From assembly GCA_023511405.1 (NCBI GenBank), contig JAIMBO010000003.1:1-64000 (forward strand): a DNA stretch of 64,000 nt, written 5' to 3'. Under the pieces are notes generated by a model. It worked only from the letters and a program-made list of their open reading frames with translations, was not told where the DNA came from and did no database searches. A program made the position numbers and the translations under genes. Below are positions 33,374 to 42,603 of this stretch, piece by piece (positions within the stretch are counted from its first letter, which is position 1; every line of letters begins with the position of its first letter). Source of the stretch: Rubrobacteraceae bacterium (GTDB taxonomy: Bacteria; Actinomycetota; Rubrobacteria; Rubrobacterales; Rubrobacteraceae).

Positions 33374-34615
33374 CTACACCCTCTCCAGCACGACCGCCGC
33401 GTTGTGTCCGCCGACGCCGAGGTTGGCGCAGAGGGCGACCTCGAGGTCGGGGGCCTCTCGCGGCTCGTCCACGACGTAGTCGAGCTTCGCGCAGTCGGGG
33501 GCGAGCTCTTCGAGGTTGCGCATCGGCGGGACCGTCCTCTCCTTGAGCGCGAGCGCGCACACCGAGGCCTCTATCGCGCCCGTCGCCCCCATCGCGTGCC
33601 CCAGCGTCGACTTCGTCGCCGAGACCATGGCGTTCGGGTTGATCTGGTACATCGCGCGCGACTCGGGGCCGTCGCCGGCCGGGGTGCCCGCACCGTGGGG
33701 GTTGATGTACCCGACGCGCCCGCCCTCGACCCCGGCCCGTTCCAGCGCGAGCTGCATCGCCCGCAGGATCCCGCGCCCCTCCCTGTCCGGGTCGACGGTG
33801 CTGTAGGCGTCCGTGGTGCGCCCGACTCCGGTTACCTTCGCGTAGGGGTCGGCGCCGCGGCGCGCGGCGGACTCCTCGCTCTCCAGGACGAAGACCGCCG
33901 CCCCCTCCCCGAGCACGAACCCCCGGTGGTCGCGGTCGTAGGGCCGGCAGGCCCCCTCGGGGTCGTCGTTGAGGTCGCTCATCGCCCGCATCGAGATGAA
34001 CCCCGCCAGGAAGACCGGCGTTATCACGGCCTCGGTGCCGCCGCAGAGCACCATGTCCGCGTCCCCGCGTCGGATCAGGTCGAACCCGAAGCCCAGGGCG
34101 TCGGTGCCGCAGGCGCAGGCGAGCGCCGGGGAGGCTGAGGGTCCCTGCACGCCGTACTGGATCGCGACGTGCGCCGCCGCGGCGTTCGGCATGATCTTGG
34201 TGACCGCGAACGGGTTGACCCGGGTGGGACCCTTGGTGTCCATCGTGCGCTGGGTCTCCTCCATGCTCGCCACCCCGCCGATGCCGCTGCCGAGGACCAG
34301 CCCGACCCGCTCGGGGTTGCTCTCGAGCTCCCCCCAGGCCCCGGCGTCGTCCAGCGCGAGCTTCGAGGCCGCGAGACCGAAGTGGGTGAAGCGGTCGGTC
34401 CTCTGCACCACCTTGCGGTCCATGAAGTCCCTCGGGTCGAAGGAGCGGCACTCGGCGGCGATCCTCACGGCGAAATCCGAGGCGTCGAAGAGCGTGATCG
34501 GACCGACCCCGCTCTCGCCCGCGAGCAGGGCCTTCCAGAAGTCCTCACGCCCCACGCCGACCGGGCTCACGACACCTATTCCCGTTATGTACGCCGCCGG
34601 ACGACCGTTGTGCAT
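33374..34615 (-). CDS. fabF: 3-oxoacyl-[ACP] synthase II (KAS II)
   Basis: Elongating condensing enzyme of fatty-acid synthesis. 413 residues from ATG 34613-34615 with TTTGGAGG before it. Cys in ALACACGTDALG, His in INPHGAGTPAGD and Lys/His in ATKSTLGHAMGATGAIEA complete the Cys-His-His site. No other fab genes or acyl carrier protein are nearby; instead peroxiredoxin and larE follow, which is an uncommon context. Confidence 0.93.
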   Translation of the reverse strand: MHNGRPAAYITGIGVVSPVGVGREDFWKALLAGESGVGPITLFDASDFAVRIAAECRSFDPRDFMDRKVVQRTDRFTHFGLAASKLALDDAGAWGELESNPERVGLVLGSGIGGVASMEETQRTMDTKGPTRVNPFAVTKIMPNAAAAHVAIQYGVQGPSASPALACACGTDALGFGFDLIRRGDADMVLCGGTEAVITPVFLAGFISMRAMSDLNDDPEGACRPYDRDHRGFVLGEGAAVFVLESEESAARRGADPYAKVTGVGRTTDAYSTVDPDREGRGILRAMQLALERAGVEGGRVGYINPHGAGTPAGDGPESRAMYQINPNAMVSATKSTLGHAMGATGAIEASVCALALKERTVPPMRNLEELAPDCAKLDYVVDEPREAPDLEVALCANLGVGGHNAAVVLERV

Positions 34616-34683
34616 AAAACCTCCAAAGAGCGCCAAACCCAGCCGTCAATCTTAGCATCCCGCAGCCGGGCTTACCCCGCCGC

Positions 34684-34689
34684 TACAAT
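34684..34689 (+). promoter_or_regulatory. -10 box close to the 34699 start
   Basis: TACAAT ending 9 nt before the ATG; short or absent leader. Confidence 0.45.
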
Positions 34690-34698
34690 GTATCCACG

Positions 34699-34938
34699 AT
34701 GGAAGGCGAGCACGGCACCGTGGACGATTTCGCGCGGAGATACCCGGGGATGTGGCTCGCGGTGGTGCTCGACGGTCCGGGGAGCCGTTCGGGGACCCTC
34801 ATACTGGCCACGCCCTCCCGCGAAGAGGCGGGCCGGGCGGTGATGCGGTATGCCGCCGAGAGGCGCCCCGTCTACTTCGGACGGGCGCCGGAGAGGGAGG
34901 ACGGCCCTGGCGGCGCCACCGGCCCGCGGCTAGGATAG
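34699..34938 (+). CDS. Small hypothetical protein
   Basis: 79 residues: DDFARRYPGMWLAVVLDGPG...TLILATPSREEAGRAVMRYAAERRPVYFGRAP. The alternation of strands and helix suggests a small alpha/beta fold (DUF-like), length and charge make it soluble. Sits 44 bp before serS. Promoter 9 nt upstream. No family recognised. Confidence 0.55.
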   Translation: MEGEHGTVDDFARRYPGMWLAVVLDGPGSRSGTLILATPSREEAGRAVMRYAAERRPVYFGRAPEREDGPGGATGPRLG

Positions 34939-34982
34939 GGTCACGGTAGAAGTGGCTGCAATCCGCTCGGAGGGAGCTTTCG

Positions 34983-36251
34983 ATGTTGGATCTCAGATAC
35001 ATCCGCGAGAACGCACCGGCGGTGAAAGAGAACTGCAGGAACCGGGGCGTCGAGGCAGACGTGGACCTCGTCGTCGAGCTCGCCGGGCGGCGCTCGAAGC
35101 TCATAACCGATCTGAACGAGTTGAGACAGAACCAGAACCAGCTCGCCAAGCGCATCGGCAGGGAGAGAGACCCCGCAGCCCGAGAGAGGCTCATAGAGGA
35201 GTCGCGCGCCCTGAAGGACGAGATCCCGAGGAGGGAGCAGGAGCTGGCGGAGGTCGAGGAGAGGCTGCGCGAGGAGCAGCTCAAGATCCCGAACATGACC
35301 CACCCCGACGCCCCCATCGGGAAGGACGACACCGAGAACGTCGAGATCGGCCGCTGGGGCGAACCGAAAGAGTTCGACTTCGAGACGAAGGACCACGTCG
35401 AGATCGGGGAGTCTTTGGGGATCATCGACTTCGAGGCCGGGGCGAAGACGACCGGCAGCAAGTTCTACTTCCTGCGCGGCGAGGCGGTCCTGCTCGAGCT
35501 CGCGCTCGTGCGCTACGCGCTGGATGTGCTCGTGGCGCGCGGCTTCGAGCCCGCCATAACCCCGGATCTGGCCCGCGACGAGGCGCTCGTCGGGACCGGC
35601 TTCATCCCGCGCGGGCCGGAGACCCAGATCTACTCGGTCGAGGACACCGACCTCTCGCTCATCGCGACCGCCGAGATAACCCTCGCCGCCCAGCTTCAGG
35701 ACGAGATCGTCGAGGAGGGGGATCTCCCGCTGCGCTTCGCCGGGCTCTCGCACTGCTTCCGCACCGAGGCCGGCTCCCACGGCCGGGCGAGCCGGGGCCT
35801 CTACCGGGTGCACCAGTTCACCAAGGTCGAGATGTTCGCGTTCACCACGCCCGAGGGCTCGGAGGAGATGCACCGCGAGATGCTCGCAACGGAGGAGGAG
35901 ATCTTCCGCAACCTCGAGATCCCCTACCGGGTGGTGGACATCTGCACCGGGGATCTCGGCGGGGCCGCCTACCGGAAGTACGACGTCGAGGCCTGGATGC
36001 CTGGCCGGGGCGACTACGGCGAGGTCACCAGCACCTCGAACACCACCGACTACCAGGCACGCCGGCTGCGGATCCGCTACCGCCCTGATGGGGGGTCCCC
36101 CAGGCTCCTGCACACCCTGAACGGCACCGCGATAGCGGTCAGCCGCGCCCTGATCGCGCTGCTCGAGAACCACCAGCAGCCGGACGGCTCGGTGGTGCTC
36201 CCGGAGAAGCTCGTCCCCTACGCAGGCTTCGAGCGCATAGGGATGAAGTAG
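34983..36251 (+). CDS. serS: Seryl-tRNA synthetase
   Basis: Class II synthetase charging tRNA-Ser. 422 residues. N-terminal long coiled coil (LRQNQNQLAKRIGRERDPAAR) that grips the tRNA long arm, motif 2 LSHCFRTEAGSHGRASRGLYRVHQF, and motif 3 region LLHTLNGTAIAVSRALIALL are all present. Ribosome site CGGAGGGAG before ATG. The leader is too short for a T-box. Confidence 0.95.
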   Translation: MLDLRYIRENAPAVKENCRNRGVEADVDLVVELAGRRSKLITDLNELRQNQNQLAKRIGRERDPAARERLIEESRALKDEIPRREQELAEVEERLREEQLKIPNMTHPDAPIGKDDTENVEIGRWGEPKEFDFETKDHVEIGESLGIIDFEAGAKTTGSKFYFLRGEAVLLELALVRYALDVLVARGFEPAITPDLARDEALVGTGFIPRGPETQIYSVEDTDLSLIATAEITLAAQLQDEIVEEGDLPLRFAGLSHCFRTEAGSHGRASRGLYRVHQFTKVEMFAFTTPEGSEEMHREMLATEEEIFRNLEIPYRVVDICTGDLGGAAYRKYDVEAWMPGRGDYGEVTSTSNTTDYQARRLRIRYRPDGGSPRLLHTLNGTAIAVSRALIALLENHQQPDGSVVLPEKLVPYAGFERIGMK

Positions 36252-36265
36252 CGCGGGGGCATCCG

Positions 36266-37228
36266 ATGCCGGAGCGGGATCCGGCGGGCGCGCTGATCCG
36301 ACGCTCCCGCACCTGGTCGCAGGCGGCCGACGAGGGAGAGCTCTTCCGGGCCGCCTCCAGCGTGCTACGAGAGGTCTTCGGCGTGGATACCGGCTACTTC
36401 GTCTACCGCCGGGGATCGATCCTGGGCGAACCGGCGGGCCCTCTGCAGGTGTACGAGCCGTGGGGGGTGCTCTCGGGGAGGCGCGAGGAGATCGCACGCC
36501 GGGTGGTCCGGCAGGATGAAACCCCGGGGGCGCTCTCCGGGTTGAGCGAGCGCTGGATGGACCTCTCCGAGGTCCCGCCGGAGGTACGCTCCGACTGGGA
36601 GCGCTGGGGCGTGAAACAGGGAGGTTCCTGGGCGCTCACCTTCCGCGGGGAGCGCGTGGGGGCGATGGTGCTGCGCCGCGCCCGGCGGCGCGCACAGGTC
36701 GACGACGGGGATCTGGTATCCCTGTGCGCGGTGCAGACCTCGCTGGTTCTGGAGCTCATCTCCGCCCGCCGGGCCGCGGAGGAGGCGAGCGAGCGGGACT
36801 TCCTGACCGGGCTGTGGAACCGGCGGGGGTTTCTGGAACGGATCGCCGGGACCACCTCCGGCGGCCACCCCGCCCTGCTCATCGGGGTCGTCGACCTGGA
36901 CAACCTCAAGGAGACCAACGACGAGCTCGGCCACCCGGAGGGAGACCGCCTGTTGCGGAAGACGGCTCGCCTGCTGCGCGAGCACCTCGGCGGCAGCGGG
37001 ATCGCCTGCCGGTGGGGTGGGGACGAGTTCGTGATCCTGCAGAGCGCGGCCGCACCGGGCAGCCCGCACCACGCGGCGCGTCGGCTGGAGGAACATCTCG
37101 CCGCCGGCGGGGTGACGGCCAGCGCCGGGATCGCAGTCTGGGGTGAGGACGGAACGAGCTGGGAGGAGTGTTACGCCGCCGCCGACCGCAGGCTCTACGC
37201 GCGCAAGATGGCCCGGCAGCCCGGCTGA
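36266..37228 (+). CDS. Diguanylate cyclase (GGDEF) with GAF-like sensor
   Basis: 320 residues. Residues 1-165 resemble a GAF-like sensory domain (ASSVLREVFGVDTGYFVYRR; LTFRGERVGAMVLRRA). Residues 170-315 form a GGDEF domain: DFLTGLWNRRGF, VDLDNLKETNDELGHPEGD, and the intact signature RWGGDEF. No RxxD inhibitory site precedes the signature. Likely makes cyclic di-GMP in response to a small ligand. Follows serS by 14 nt and may be read with it. Convergent with the UxaA-type gene. Confidence 0.88.
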   Translation: MPERDPAGALIRRSRTWSQAADEGELFRAASSVLREVFGVDTGYFVYRRGSILGEPAGPLQVYEPWGVLSGRREEIARRVVRQDETPGALSGLSERWMDLSEVPPEVRSDWERWGVKQGGSWALTFRGERVGAMVLRRARRRAQVDDGDLVSLCAVQTSLVLELISARRAAEEASERDFLTGLWNRRGFLERIAGTTSGGHPALLIGVVDLDNLKETNDELGHPEGDRLLRKTARLLREHLGGSGIACRWGGDEFVILQSAAAPGSPHHAARRLEEHLAAGGVTASAGIAVWGEDGTSWEECYAAADRRLYARKMARQPG

Positions 37229-37230
37229 CC

Positions 37231-39939
37231 CTACAGAGAGACGCCGAGAAGGCCCCGCGTGAGCTGGAAGGCGACATTCCCCCTCCCGAAGAGCTTCGGC
37301 AGGTAGCGGCGGGAGGCGACCAGCATGATCGCCTCCATCAGCGATTCGGTCCACCTCCCTGCATCCCCCGCGAGCACCGCGTCGAGGTCCTCCGCGTACC
37401 GCTCTACCGTTCCCGGGTCGGAGGAGACCTGCACCAGCGGGATCATCCGGTGCGCCTGCAGCGGGCGGCCCGCCACGTGCGCGAGCATCACCTCCACCCC
37501 CGTCGCACCCATCCCGGTCGCGGTCTCGACCCAGTGCGTGGTCGGTGTCTCCATCACGTGCAGCCCCGGATTCTCCGCGACCTGTCCGTAGGCGAGGGTG
37601 ATGCGGGGCCTCACATCCCCGAGAACCGCCTGGCGGTAGGCCCGGCTCTCGAGCAGGGCTCCGCGCCCCGGCACCACCACGGTCCCTCCCGCCCCGACCA
37701 CGGCGAGCGTCACACCGGCCAGCGCGAGCGCCGCTCCCTCGGAGAGGGGCCCTGCGGCATGCAGCCCCAGACGGAGGTTCTCTAGCCCGACCTCGAAGCC
37801 CTCCATCTCCCCCATCCCCGCGAGCGCCGCCTCGAACCACTCCTCCACGCGGCGCGTCACACGCTCTATCCCGCCGTCGAGCTGGATGCTCGCCCAGCCG
37901 AACGCCTCCGGGTCGAGCCCGCGGGAGGAGAGGAGCGCCCGGAAGTAATCGTTGTGGGTCTTCTCGCAGCCGTGCTCCAGGAGCAAAGCGGCTCCGACGA
38001 GCGGATGGGCGAGGTAGCCGAGGACGGTGCGGCCGTAGATCTCCTCGGAGGAGCCGCCCGAGACGCCGCACCCCTCGGTGTGCGGCAGCGCGACGAACCG
38101 GGAGAGCTTCCCCTCGCCGAGACCGCTTTCGTCGAGCTTCTGCGCGATGCGCAGCGCGATCTGCCCCGAGCACAGGCTAGTCGGCATGATGAGCCCGACC
38201 CTGTCCGCGGCGGGCCCGCGCCCGCCCCGCACGGCCTCGTAGGTCCATCCCCCGGAGGGCCGGGAGCCCACCACCGCGAGCGGCTCGCCGTCCGGGGTGG
38301 GCGAATCCAAAAGACGGTCGAGGTTCCCCGGGCCGGTCTGCCTCCACTCGCGCCAGATCGAGACCTGGGAGTGCCCGGCCTTCTCCCCGGCGGTCCTCTC
38401 TCCGGATGCGACGCGCAGGGTGAGATCGAAGGTCCTGCGGCCGAGCTCTTCCATCGGGGTGCCGTCCAGGTAGGCCCCGGCGTTCACGTCCATCTCGTCC
38501 TCGAGCAGCCGGTAGCGGCCCGTGGTGGTGACGAACTTGATGGTGGGTACGAACGGGAAGTTGGTGATCGAGCCGTTGCCGGTGGTGAAGAAGATCAGGT
38601 TCGCCCCCGAGGCGACCTGACCGGCGACGCTCTCCAGGTCGTTGCCGGGGCTGTCCATGAAGTAGAAGCCCGGTGCGTCCATCCTCTCGCCGTACTCGAC
38701 GACCTCGTCGAGCCTGACCTCCGGGTCCTTCTTGCGCGCCGCCCCGATGGACTTTATGGAGATGTTGTAGAGCCCGCGGAGGTTGTTCCCGCCGGAGGGG
38801 TTGCCCTCGGCGGTGTGCCCGTGCCAGGCGGCGCGCTCCTCGAACCTCTCCACCATCGAGAGGAAGCGGCGGGCGACATCGAGGTCGCGCACCCGCGAGA
38901 GGACGTACTCCTCCGCCCCGATCAGCTCGTCGGTCTCCGCCAGGTTCGCGCTCCCGCCGTGCCGGAGCACCTCCTTCGCCACCCACCCGGCGAGCGGGTT
39001 GGCCGAGACGCCGGAGAAGGCGTCGGAGCCCCCGCACTGCAGCGCGACCCTGAGCCCCGAAAGCGGCTCCTCGGTGCGCCGGGCGCGTCCCACCTCCCCG
39101 AGCCAGCCCGCGACGATCTTCTCCGCTCGCCGCAGCCCGGACTCGAAGGGCCCCTCGAGCGTCATGAAGCGGTGCGGGACGTCGCCGAGCGGGTAGCCTC
39201 CCTGCCAGGCGTAGCGGCGCACCATCTCGCCGGTCACGGGCGCCCCCGGCTCGTCCACCGCGAGCACGGCCCCGACGTTCGGGTGGACCATGAACCCCGC
39301 GAGCGTCCGGAGCAGGAGGTCGAGGTTGTTGGGCGTGCGGTCCTCGCCGCCCTCGGTGTGCGCGACGGCGACGACGCCGTCCAGGCCGGGATGCCCGCCG
39401 GCGGCCGCCCTCATCCTGCGCTCCAGAGCCTTCGCGAAGGAGCCGGTGCGCGAGGTTATCCCGAGGACCACGACGTAGTTGCGGGTCCCGACCCCGCGTC
39501 CGCCGCCACGCCGGTACCCGTAGAACGTGGCGCGATCCGGGCGTAGAGGCACCTGCTCCGCCGGGCGAAAGCGCTCCTCGTCGAGCCGGTAGGGCAGAAG
39601 CGGTGCGTCGGTGAAGTTGGCCTCCCGCGGGAGCCCGAAGCCCACGCGCCGCTCTCTCAGAACCCGCAGGATCTTCTCGTTGCACAGGTACCCTCCGGGC
39701 GGTATCCCGCGCACCGCCTCCCCGAACGGGAGCCCCCAGGAGAGGAGAGGGTCCCCCCTCCGGATGGCGCGCACGGCGAAGCGGTGCCCCTCGAGTACGG
39801 TGTGCCGGATCACGATCTCATCTTCGCCGCACATGACCCGCGTCCCGGCCTTCAGGGTGCGCACGGCGATCGCAGCGTTGTCCCGAGGGTCCGGGAGACG
39901 TCCGACCTCTTCGAAGCCAACCCGCTCGTACGCACCCAA
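37231..39939 (-). CDS. UxaA-family dehydratase with duplicated catalytic region (902 aa)
   Basis: Altronate/galactarate dehydratase-like. After about 15 residues a SAF domain (NAAIAVRTLKAGTRV...GIPPGGYLCNEKI) is followed by the usual UxaA core: GVGTRNYVVVLG, CGGSDAFSGVSANPLAG, FFTTGNGSITNFPFVPTIK. This complete unit ends near residue 555. A further 350 residues repeat UxaA-like segments (LCSGQIALRIAQKL, VALPHTEGCGVSGG, LLEHGCEKTHNDY), making a fused double protein nearly twice the usual 500. Start TTG with GAGGAGGGG upstream. Substrate is probably a sugar acid; the fusion partner's role is unclear. Confidence 0.82.
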   Translation of the reverse strand: MGAYERVGFEEVGRLPDPRDNAAIAVRTLKAGTRVMCGEDEIVIRHTVLEGHRFAVRAIRRGDPLLSWGLPFGEAVRGIPPGGYLCNEKILRVLRERRVGFGLPREANFTDAPLLPYRLDEERFRPAEQVPLRPDRATFYGYRRGGGRGVGTRNYVVVLGITSRTGSFAKALERRMRAAAGGHPGLDGVVAVAHTEGGEDRTPNNLDLLLRTLAGFMVHPNVGAVLAVDEPGAPVTGEMVRRYAWQGGYPLGDVPHRFMTLEGPFESGLRRAEKIVAGWLGEVGRARRTEEPLSGLRVALQCGGSDAFSGVSANPLAGWVAKEVLRHGGSANLAETDELIGAEEYVLSRVRDLDVARRFLSMVERFEERAAWHGHTAEGNPSGGNNLRGLYNISIKSIGAARKKDPEVRLDEVVEYGERMDAPGFYFMDSPGNDLESVAGQVASGANLIFFTTGNGSITNFPFVPTIKFVTTTGRYRLLEDEMDVNAGAYLDGTPMEELGRRTFDLTLRVASGERTAGEKAGHSQVSIWREWRQTGPGNLDRLLDSPTPDGEPLAVVGSRPSGGWTYEAVRGGRGPAADRVGLIMPTSLCSGQIALRIAQKLDESGLGEGKLSRFVALPHTEGCGVSGGSSEEIYGRTVLGYLAHPLVGAALLLEHGCEKTHNDYFRALLSSRGLDPEAFGWASIQLDGGIERVTRRVEEWFEAALAGMGEMEGFEVGLENLRLGLHAAGPLSEGAALALAGVTLAVVGAGGTVVVPGRGALLESRAYRQAVLGDVRPRITLAYGQVAENPGLHVMETPTTHWVETATGMGATGVEVMLAHVAGRPLQAHRMIPLVQVSSDPGTVERYAEDLDAVLAGDAGRWTESLMEAIMLVASRRYLPKLFGRGNVAFQLTRGLLGVSL

Positions 39940-40013
39940 GATGGCGCCCCTCCTCTTCTCCCGACGTTACCGGCTCCAGTGTACCCCGGATGCGGGGGCC
40001 GGGGCCCGGAAGA

Positions 40014-40019
40014 TATACT
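40014..40019 (+). promoter_or_regulatory. -10 box for proS
   Basis: TATACT about 44 nt before the proS ATG. Confidence 0.45.
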
Positions 40020-40062
40020 CTTCACCCAGCAGGGCAGGCTCGCATCGAGAGAGGAGACGCGC

Positions 40063-41493
40063 ATGGCCGAAGTCGTCGAGAGGCTCACCAAGAAGAGCGA
40101 GGACCCCAGCCGCTGGTATCTGGACGTGATCCGGATGGCCCGGCTCGCCGACTACGGCCCGGTGCGCGGAACCTTCGCGATAAGACCCTACGGGTACGCG
40201 ATCTGGGAGAGGATGCAGCGGGATCTCGACGACCGCTTCAAGGCGACCGGCCACACCAACGCCTACTTCCCGCTGTTCATCCCCGAGAGCTACCTGAAGA
40301 AGGAGGCCGAGCACGTCGAAGGATTCAACCCCGAGGTGGCCTGGGTGACCCGGGCCGGGAGCGAAGATCTCGAGGAACCCATCGCCGTCCGCCCGACCTC
40401 CGAGACGATAATCTGCGACTTCTACCGCAAATGGATCGACTCCTACCGCGACCTGCCCATCCTGATAAACCAGTGGTCCAACTTCGTGCGCTGGGAGAAG
40501 GTGACCCGGCCCTTCCTGCGAACCACGGAGGTTCTCTGGCAGGAGGGCCACACGGTGCACGCCACCGCGGAGGAGGCCCGCGAGGAGGCCCTGCGGATGC
40601 TCGGGGTCTACAGGGACTTCTACGCCGAGACCGCGGCCATCCCGGTACTCACCGGGGCGAAGAGCCCCTCGGAGCGCTTCGCCGGGGCCGTCGAGACGTT
40701 CACCTGCGAGGCGCTGATGGGCGACGGGCGGGCGCTGCAGGCCGCCACCAGCCACGACCTCGGGCAGAACTTCGCGAGGGCGTTCGACATCACCTTCCTG
40801 GACGAGAACCAGGAGCGGGTCTACCCCTACCAGACCTCGTGGGGCTTCTCCACCCGGGCGGTCGGGGCGCTCATCCTGGTCCACGGCGACGACCGGGGGC
40901 TGAAGCTCCCGCCGCGCCTGGCCCCCACCCAGGCGGTCATCGTCCCGATCTACCGGGGCAAGAGCAAGGGAGCGGTGCTCGAAGAGACGCGGAAGCTCCT
41001 CTCGGAGCTCGAGGGCTCCGGCCTGAGGGTCGAGGCCGACCTGGACGAGGAGCACTCCCCCGGCTGGAAGTTCAACGAGCACGAGGTACGGGGGGTGCCG
41101 GTGCGCATCGAGCTCGGGCCGAAGGACATCGAGAAGGACCAGGTCGTCCTGGTGCGCCGCGACACCGGCGAGAAGGAGTTCGCGGGCCGCAGAGGGCTGA
41201 CGCGGCGGCTGCCGGAGCTCCTGGAGGAGATCCAGGAGAACATGCTGCGTCAGGCGCGCTCGTTCCTCGAGGAGAACACCCGCCACGTCGAGAGCTACGA
41301 GCAGATGAAGGAGACCATCGCCGAGAAGCGCGGCTTCGTCGTCGCTCCGTGGGACGGCACCGAAGAGACCGAGCAGCGAATAAAGGAGGAGACGAAGGCG
41401 ACGATCCGCCTCCTGCCCTTCGAGCGGGAGGAGGGCAAAGACCCGGTCTCCGGCCGGCCGGGGAAGACAGCTGTCTTCGCCCGGGCCTACTAG
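40063..41493 (+). CDS. proS: Prolyl-tRNA synthetase (archaeal/eukaryotic type)
   Basis: 476 residues from ATG 40063 (GAGGAG upstream); an in-frame extension to 39784 overlaps the divergent gene and is rejected. Class II motif 2 TRPFLRTTEVLWQEGHTVH and the C-terminal Tyr ending FARAY are hallmarks of the ProS3 type, which lacks the INS editing domain. It has the Zn-like C-terminal domain remnant instead. Charges tRNA-Pro; a tRNA-Pro gene lies elsewhere in the window but far away. Confidence 0.94.
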   Translation: MAEVVERLTKKSEDPSRWYLDVIRMARLADYGPVRGTFAIRPYGYAIWERMQRDLDDRFKATGHTNAYFPLFIPESYLKKEAEHVEGFNPEVAWVTRAGSEDLEEPIAVRPTSETIICDFYRKWIDSYRDLPILINQWSNFVRWEKVTRPFLRTTEVLWQEGHTVHATAEEAREEALRMLGVYRDFYAETAAIPVLTGAKSPSERFAGAVETFTCEALMGDGRALQAATSHDLGQNFARAFDITFLDENQERVYPYQTSWGFSTRAVGALILVHGDDRGLKLPPRLAPTQAVIVPIYRGKSKGAVLEETRKLLSELEGSGLRVEADLDEEHSPGWKFNEHEVRGVPVRIELGPKDIEKDQVVLVRRDTGEKEFAGRRGLTRRLPELLEEIQENMLRQARSFLEENTRHVESYEQMKETIAEKRGFVVAPWDGTEETEQRIKEETKATIRLLPFEREEGKDPVSGRPGKTAVFARAY

Positions 41494-41534
41494 GCCCGCC
41501 ACTTGACCGGGGCACGGAGGGCGGCTAGGATTCC

Positions 41535-41572
41535 CGAACGCACGTTGTAAGCGGAGTTCTATTCATAGAACT
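41535..41572 (+). promoter_or_regulatory. SOS-box-like site and strong inverted repeat
   Basis: CGAACGCACGTTGT (41535-41548) matches the CGAAC-N4-GTTCG SOS box except for the last two bases. Right after it, AGTTCTA-TTCA-TAGAACT (41555-41572) is a perfect 7-bp inverted repeat. Both lie just before the ribosome site of the secreted-protein gene at 41596. Confidence 0.4.
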
Positions 41573-41595
41573 TAGTACCCTTGGAGGGGGGAAAA

Positions 41596-42552
41596 GTGCA
41601 CGACCTTCGTGGTGCTCTCGGGCGACCCGGACCTCTCCGCGCCCGAGCAAGGCTGTTCTGGGTCATGGCCCTCGCGCTCGCCGTATCGCTCTCCGCCGTC
41701 GTGCTCGCGATTTCGGACCGAAAGGTCGAGGCGCGCCAGCGGCCCGCGCTCCCCCCGGCGGGGAAGCCTGTGATCCCCTACCTGCTCTCCGACCGGAAGA
41801 CCGTGGCGGCGCTCGAGAAGGAGTTCGGGCTGAACGGCGATAAGAAGAGAGAGCTCCTGCTCGCCGTCCGGCACGAGAACCGCGCCATCGCCGGCGCCTA
41901 CGCCCGGAGCGAGCGGGTCCTGGGAGCCGGGAGGAACTCCATGGCCCGCAGCGGAGATGCCGTCGTCGTCTCCGCGTACAACCGCCGGGTGAGCCGGGCG
42001 GAGGAGCGGGCCAGAGCCGAGATCCTGGGGCTCGTCCCCGCCCGGGAGCGCCCCGCCCTGAGAAGCTGGCTCGGGAGCCGGTGGAACCAGGCGGTGCGGC
42101 AGAACTGCGGGGGCTACACGCGGCTCACGTACAACACCAGATCCTCTCTGGGGGTCACCGACAGGGTCTACGCCACCCAGTACAACGGCTACACCAACTT
42201 CGAGGTCGCACTGCCGCACCGGGCGCTCAAACAGAAAGGCGGCTTCAGGGTCCGCCTGAGCTACGGTGGACGCAGCGTCTGGGTGCGGGTGAAGGAGGTC
42301 GGGCCGTGGAACACCCGCGACAACTACTGGCAGAGCAGCAGGTACCGCACCATGTGGCGCAACCTCCCCCGGGGCGTGCCGGAGGCCAAAGCCGCCTACT
42401 GCCGGAACTACAACCAGGGCGAGGACGAGTTCGGCCGCACCGTCGCCAACCCCGCCGGCATAGACATAACCCCGGCCGTCGCCCACCGGCTCGGCCTCGC
42501 GACCTACGAGAACGCCAGGATCACGGTCTACTACCCCTGGGTCGGACACTAA
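41596..42552 (+). CDS. Secreted protein with double-psi barrel-like C-terminus
   Basis: 318 residues from GTG 41596 (GGAGGGGGG upstream). Residues 15-35 (LFWVMALALAVSLSAVVLAI) form a signal or anchor. A helical middle region (LLAVRHENRAIAGAYARSER) leads to a C-terminal domain with VRVKEVGPWNTRDNYW and GIDITPAVAHRLGL, resembling RlpA/expansin-type double-psi barrels that act on or bind peptidoglycan, where a buried Asp in GxDIT is functional. Family assignment is tentative. Precedes the SAM riboswitch. Confidence 0.6.
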   Translation: MHDLRGALGRPGPLRARARLFWVMALALAVSLSAVVLAISDRKVEARQRPALPPAGKPVIPYLLSDRKTVAALEKEFGLNGDKKRELLLAVRHENRAIAGAYARSERVLGAGRNSMARSGDAVVVSAYNRRVSRAEERARAEILGLVPARERPALRSWLGSRWNQAVRQNCGGYTRLTYNTRSSLGVTDRVYATQYNGYTNFEVALPHRALKQKGGFRVRLSYGGRSVWVRVKEVGPWNTRDNYWQSSRYRTMWRNLPRGVPEAKAAYCRNYNQGEDEFGRTVANPAGIDITPAVAHRLGLATYENARITVYYPWVGH

Positions 42553-42557
42553 CCTCC

Positions 42558-42586
42558 TTGACCGCGGGGCGATGATGCTTTAGCAT
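42558..42586 (+). promoter_or_regulatory. Promoter of the metX operon
   Basis: TTGACC (42558-42563), 17-bp spacer, TAGCAT (42581-42586). Predicted transcription start about 42593, 11 nt before the SAM riboswitch. A small inverted repeat GATGC-TTTA-GCATC covers the -10. Confidence 0.65.
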
Positions 42587-42603
42587 CTCTGCCCAAGCGC
42601 GAA

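Noticed and set aside
34939-34982. T-box leader before serS
   Set aside because: Gap is only 44 bp with no specifier or antiterminator.
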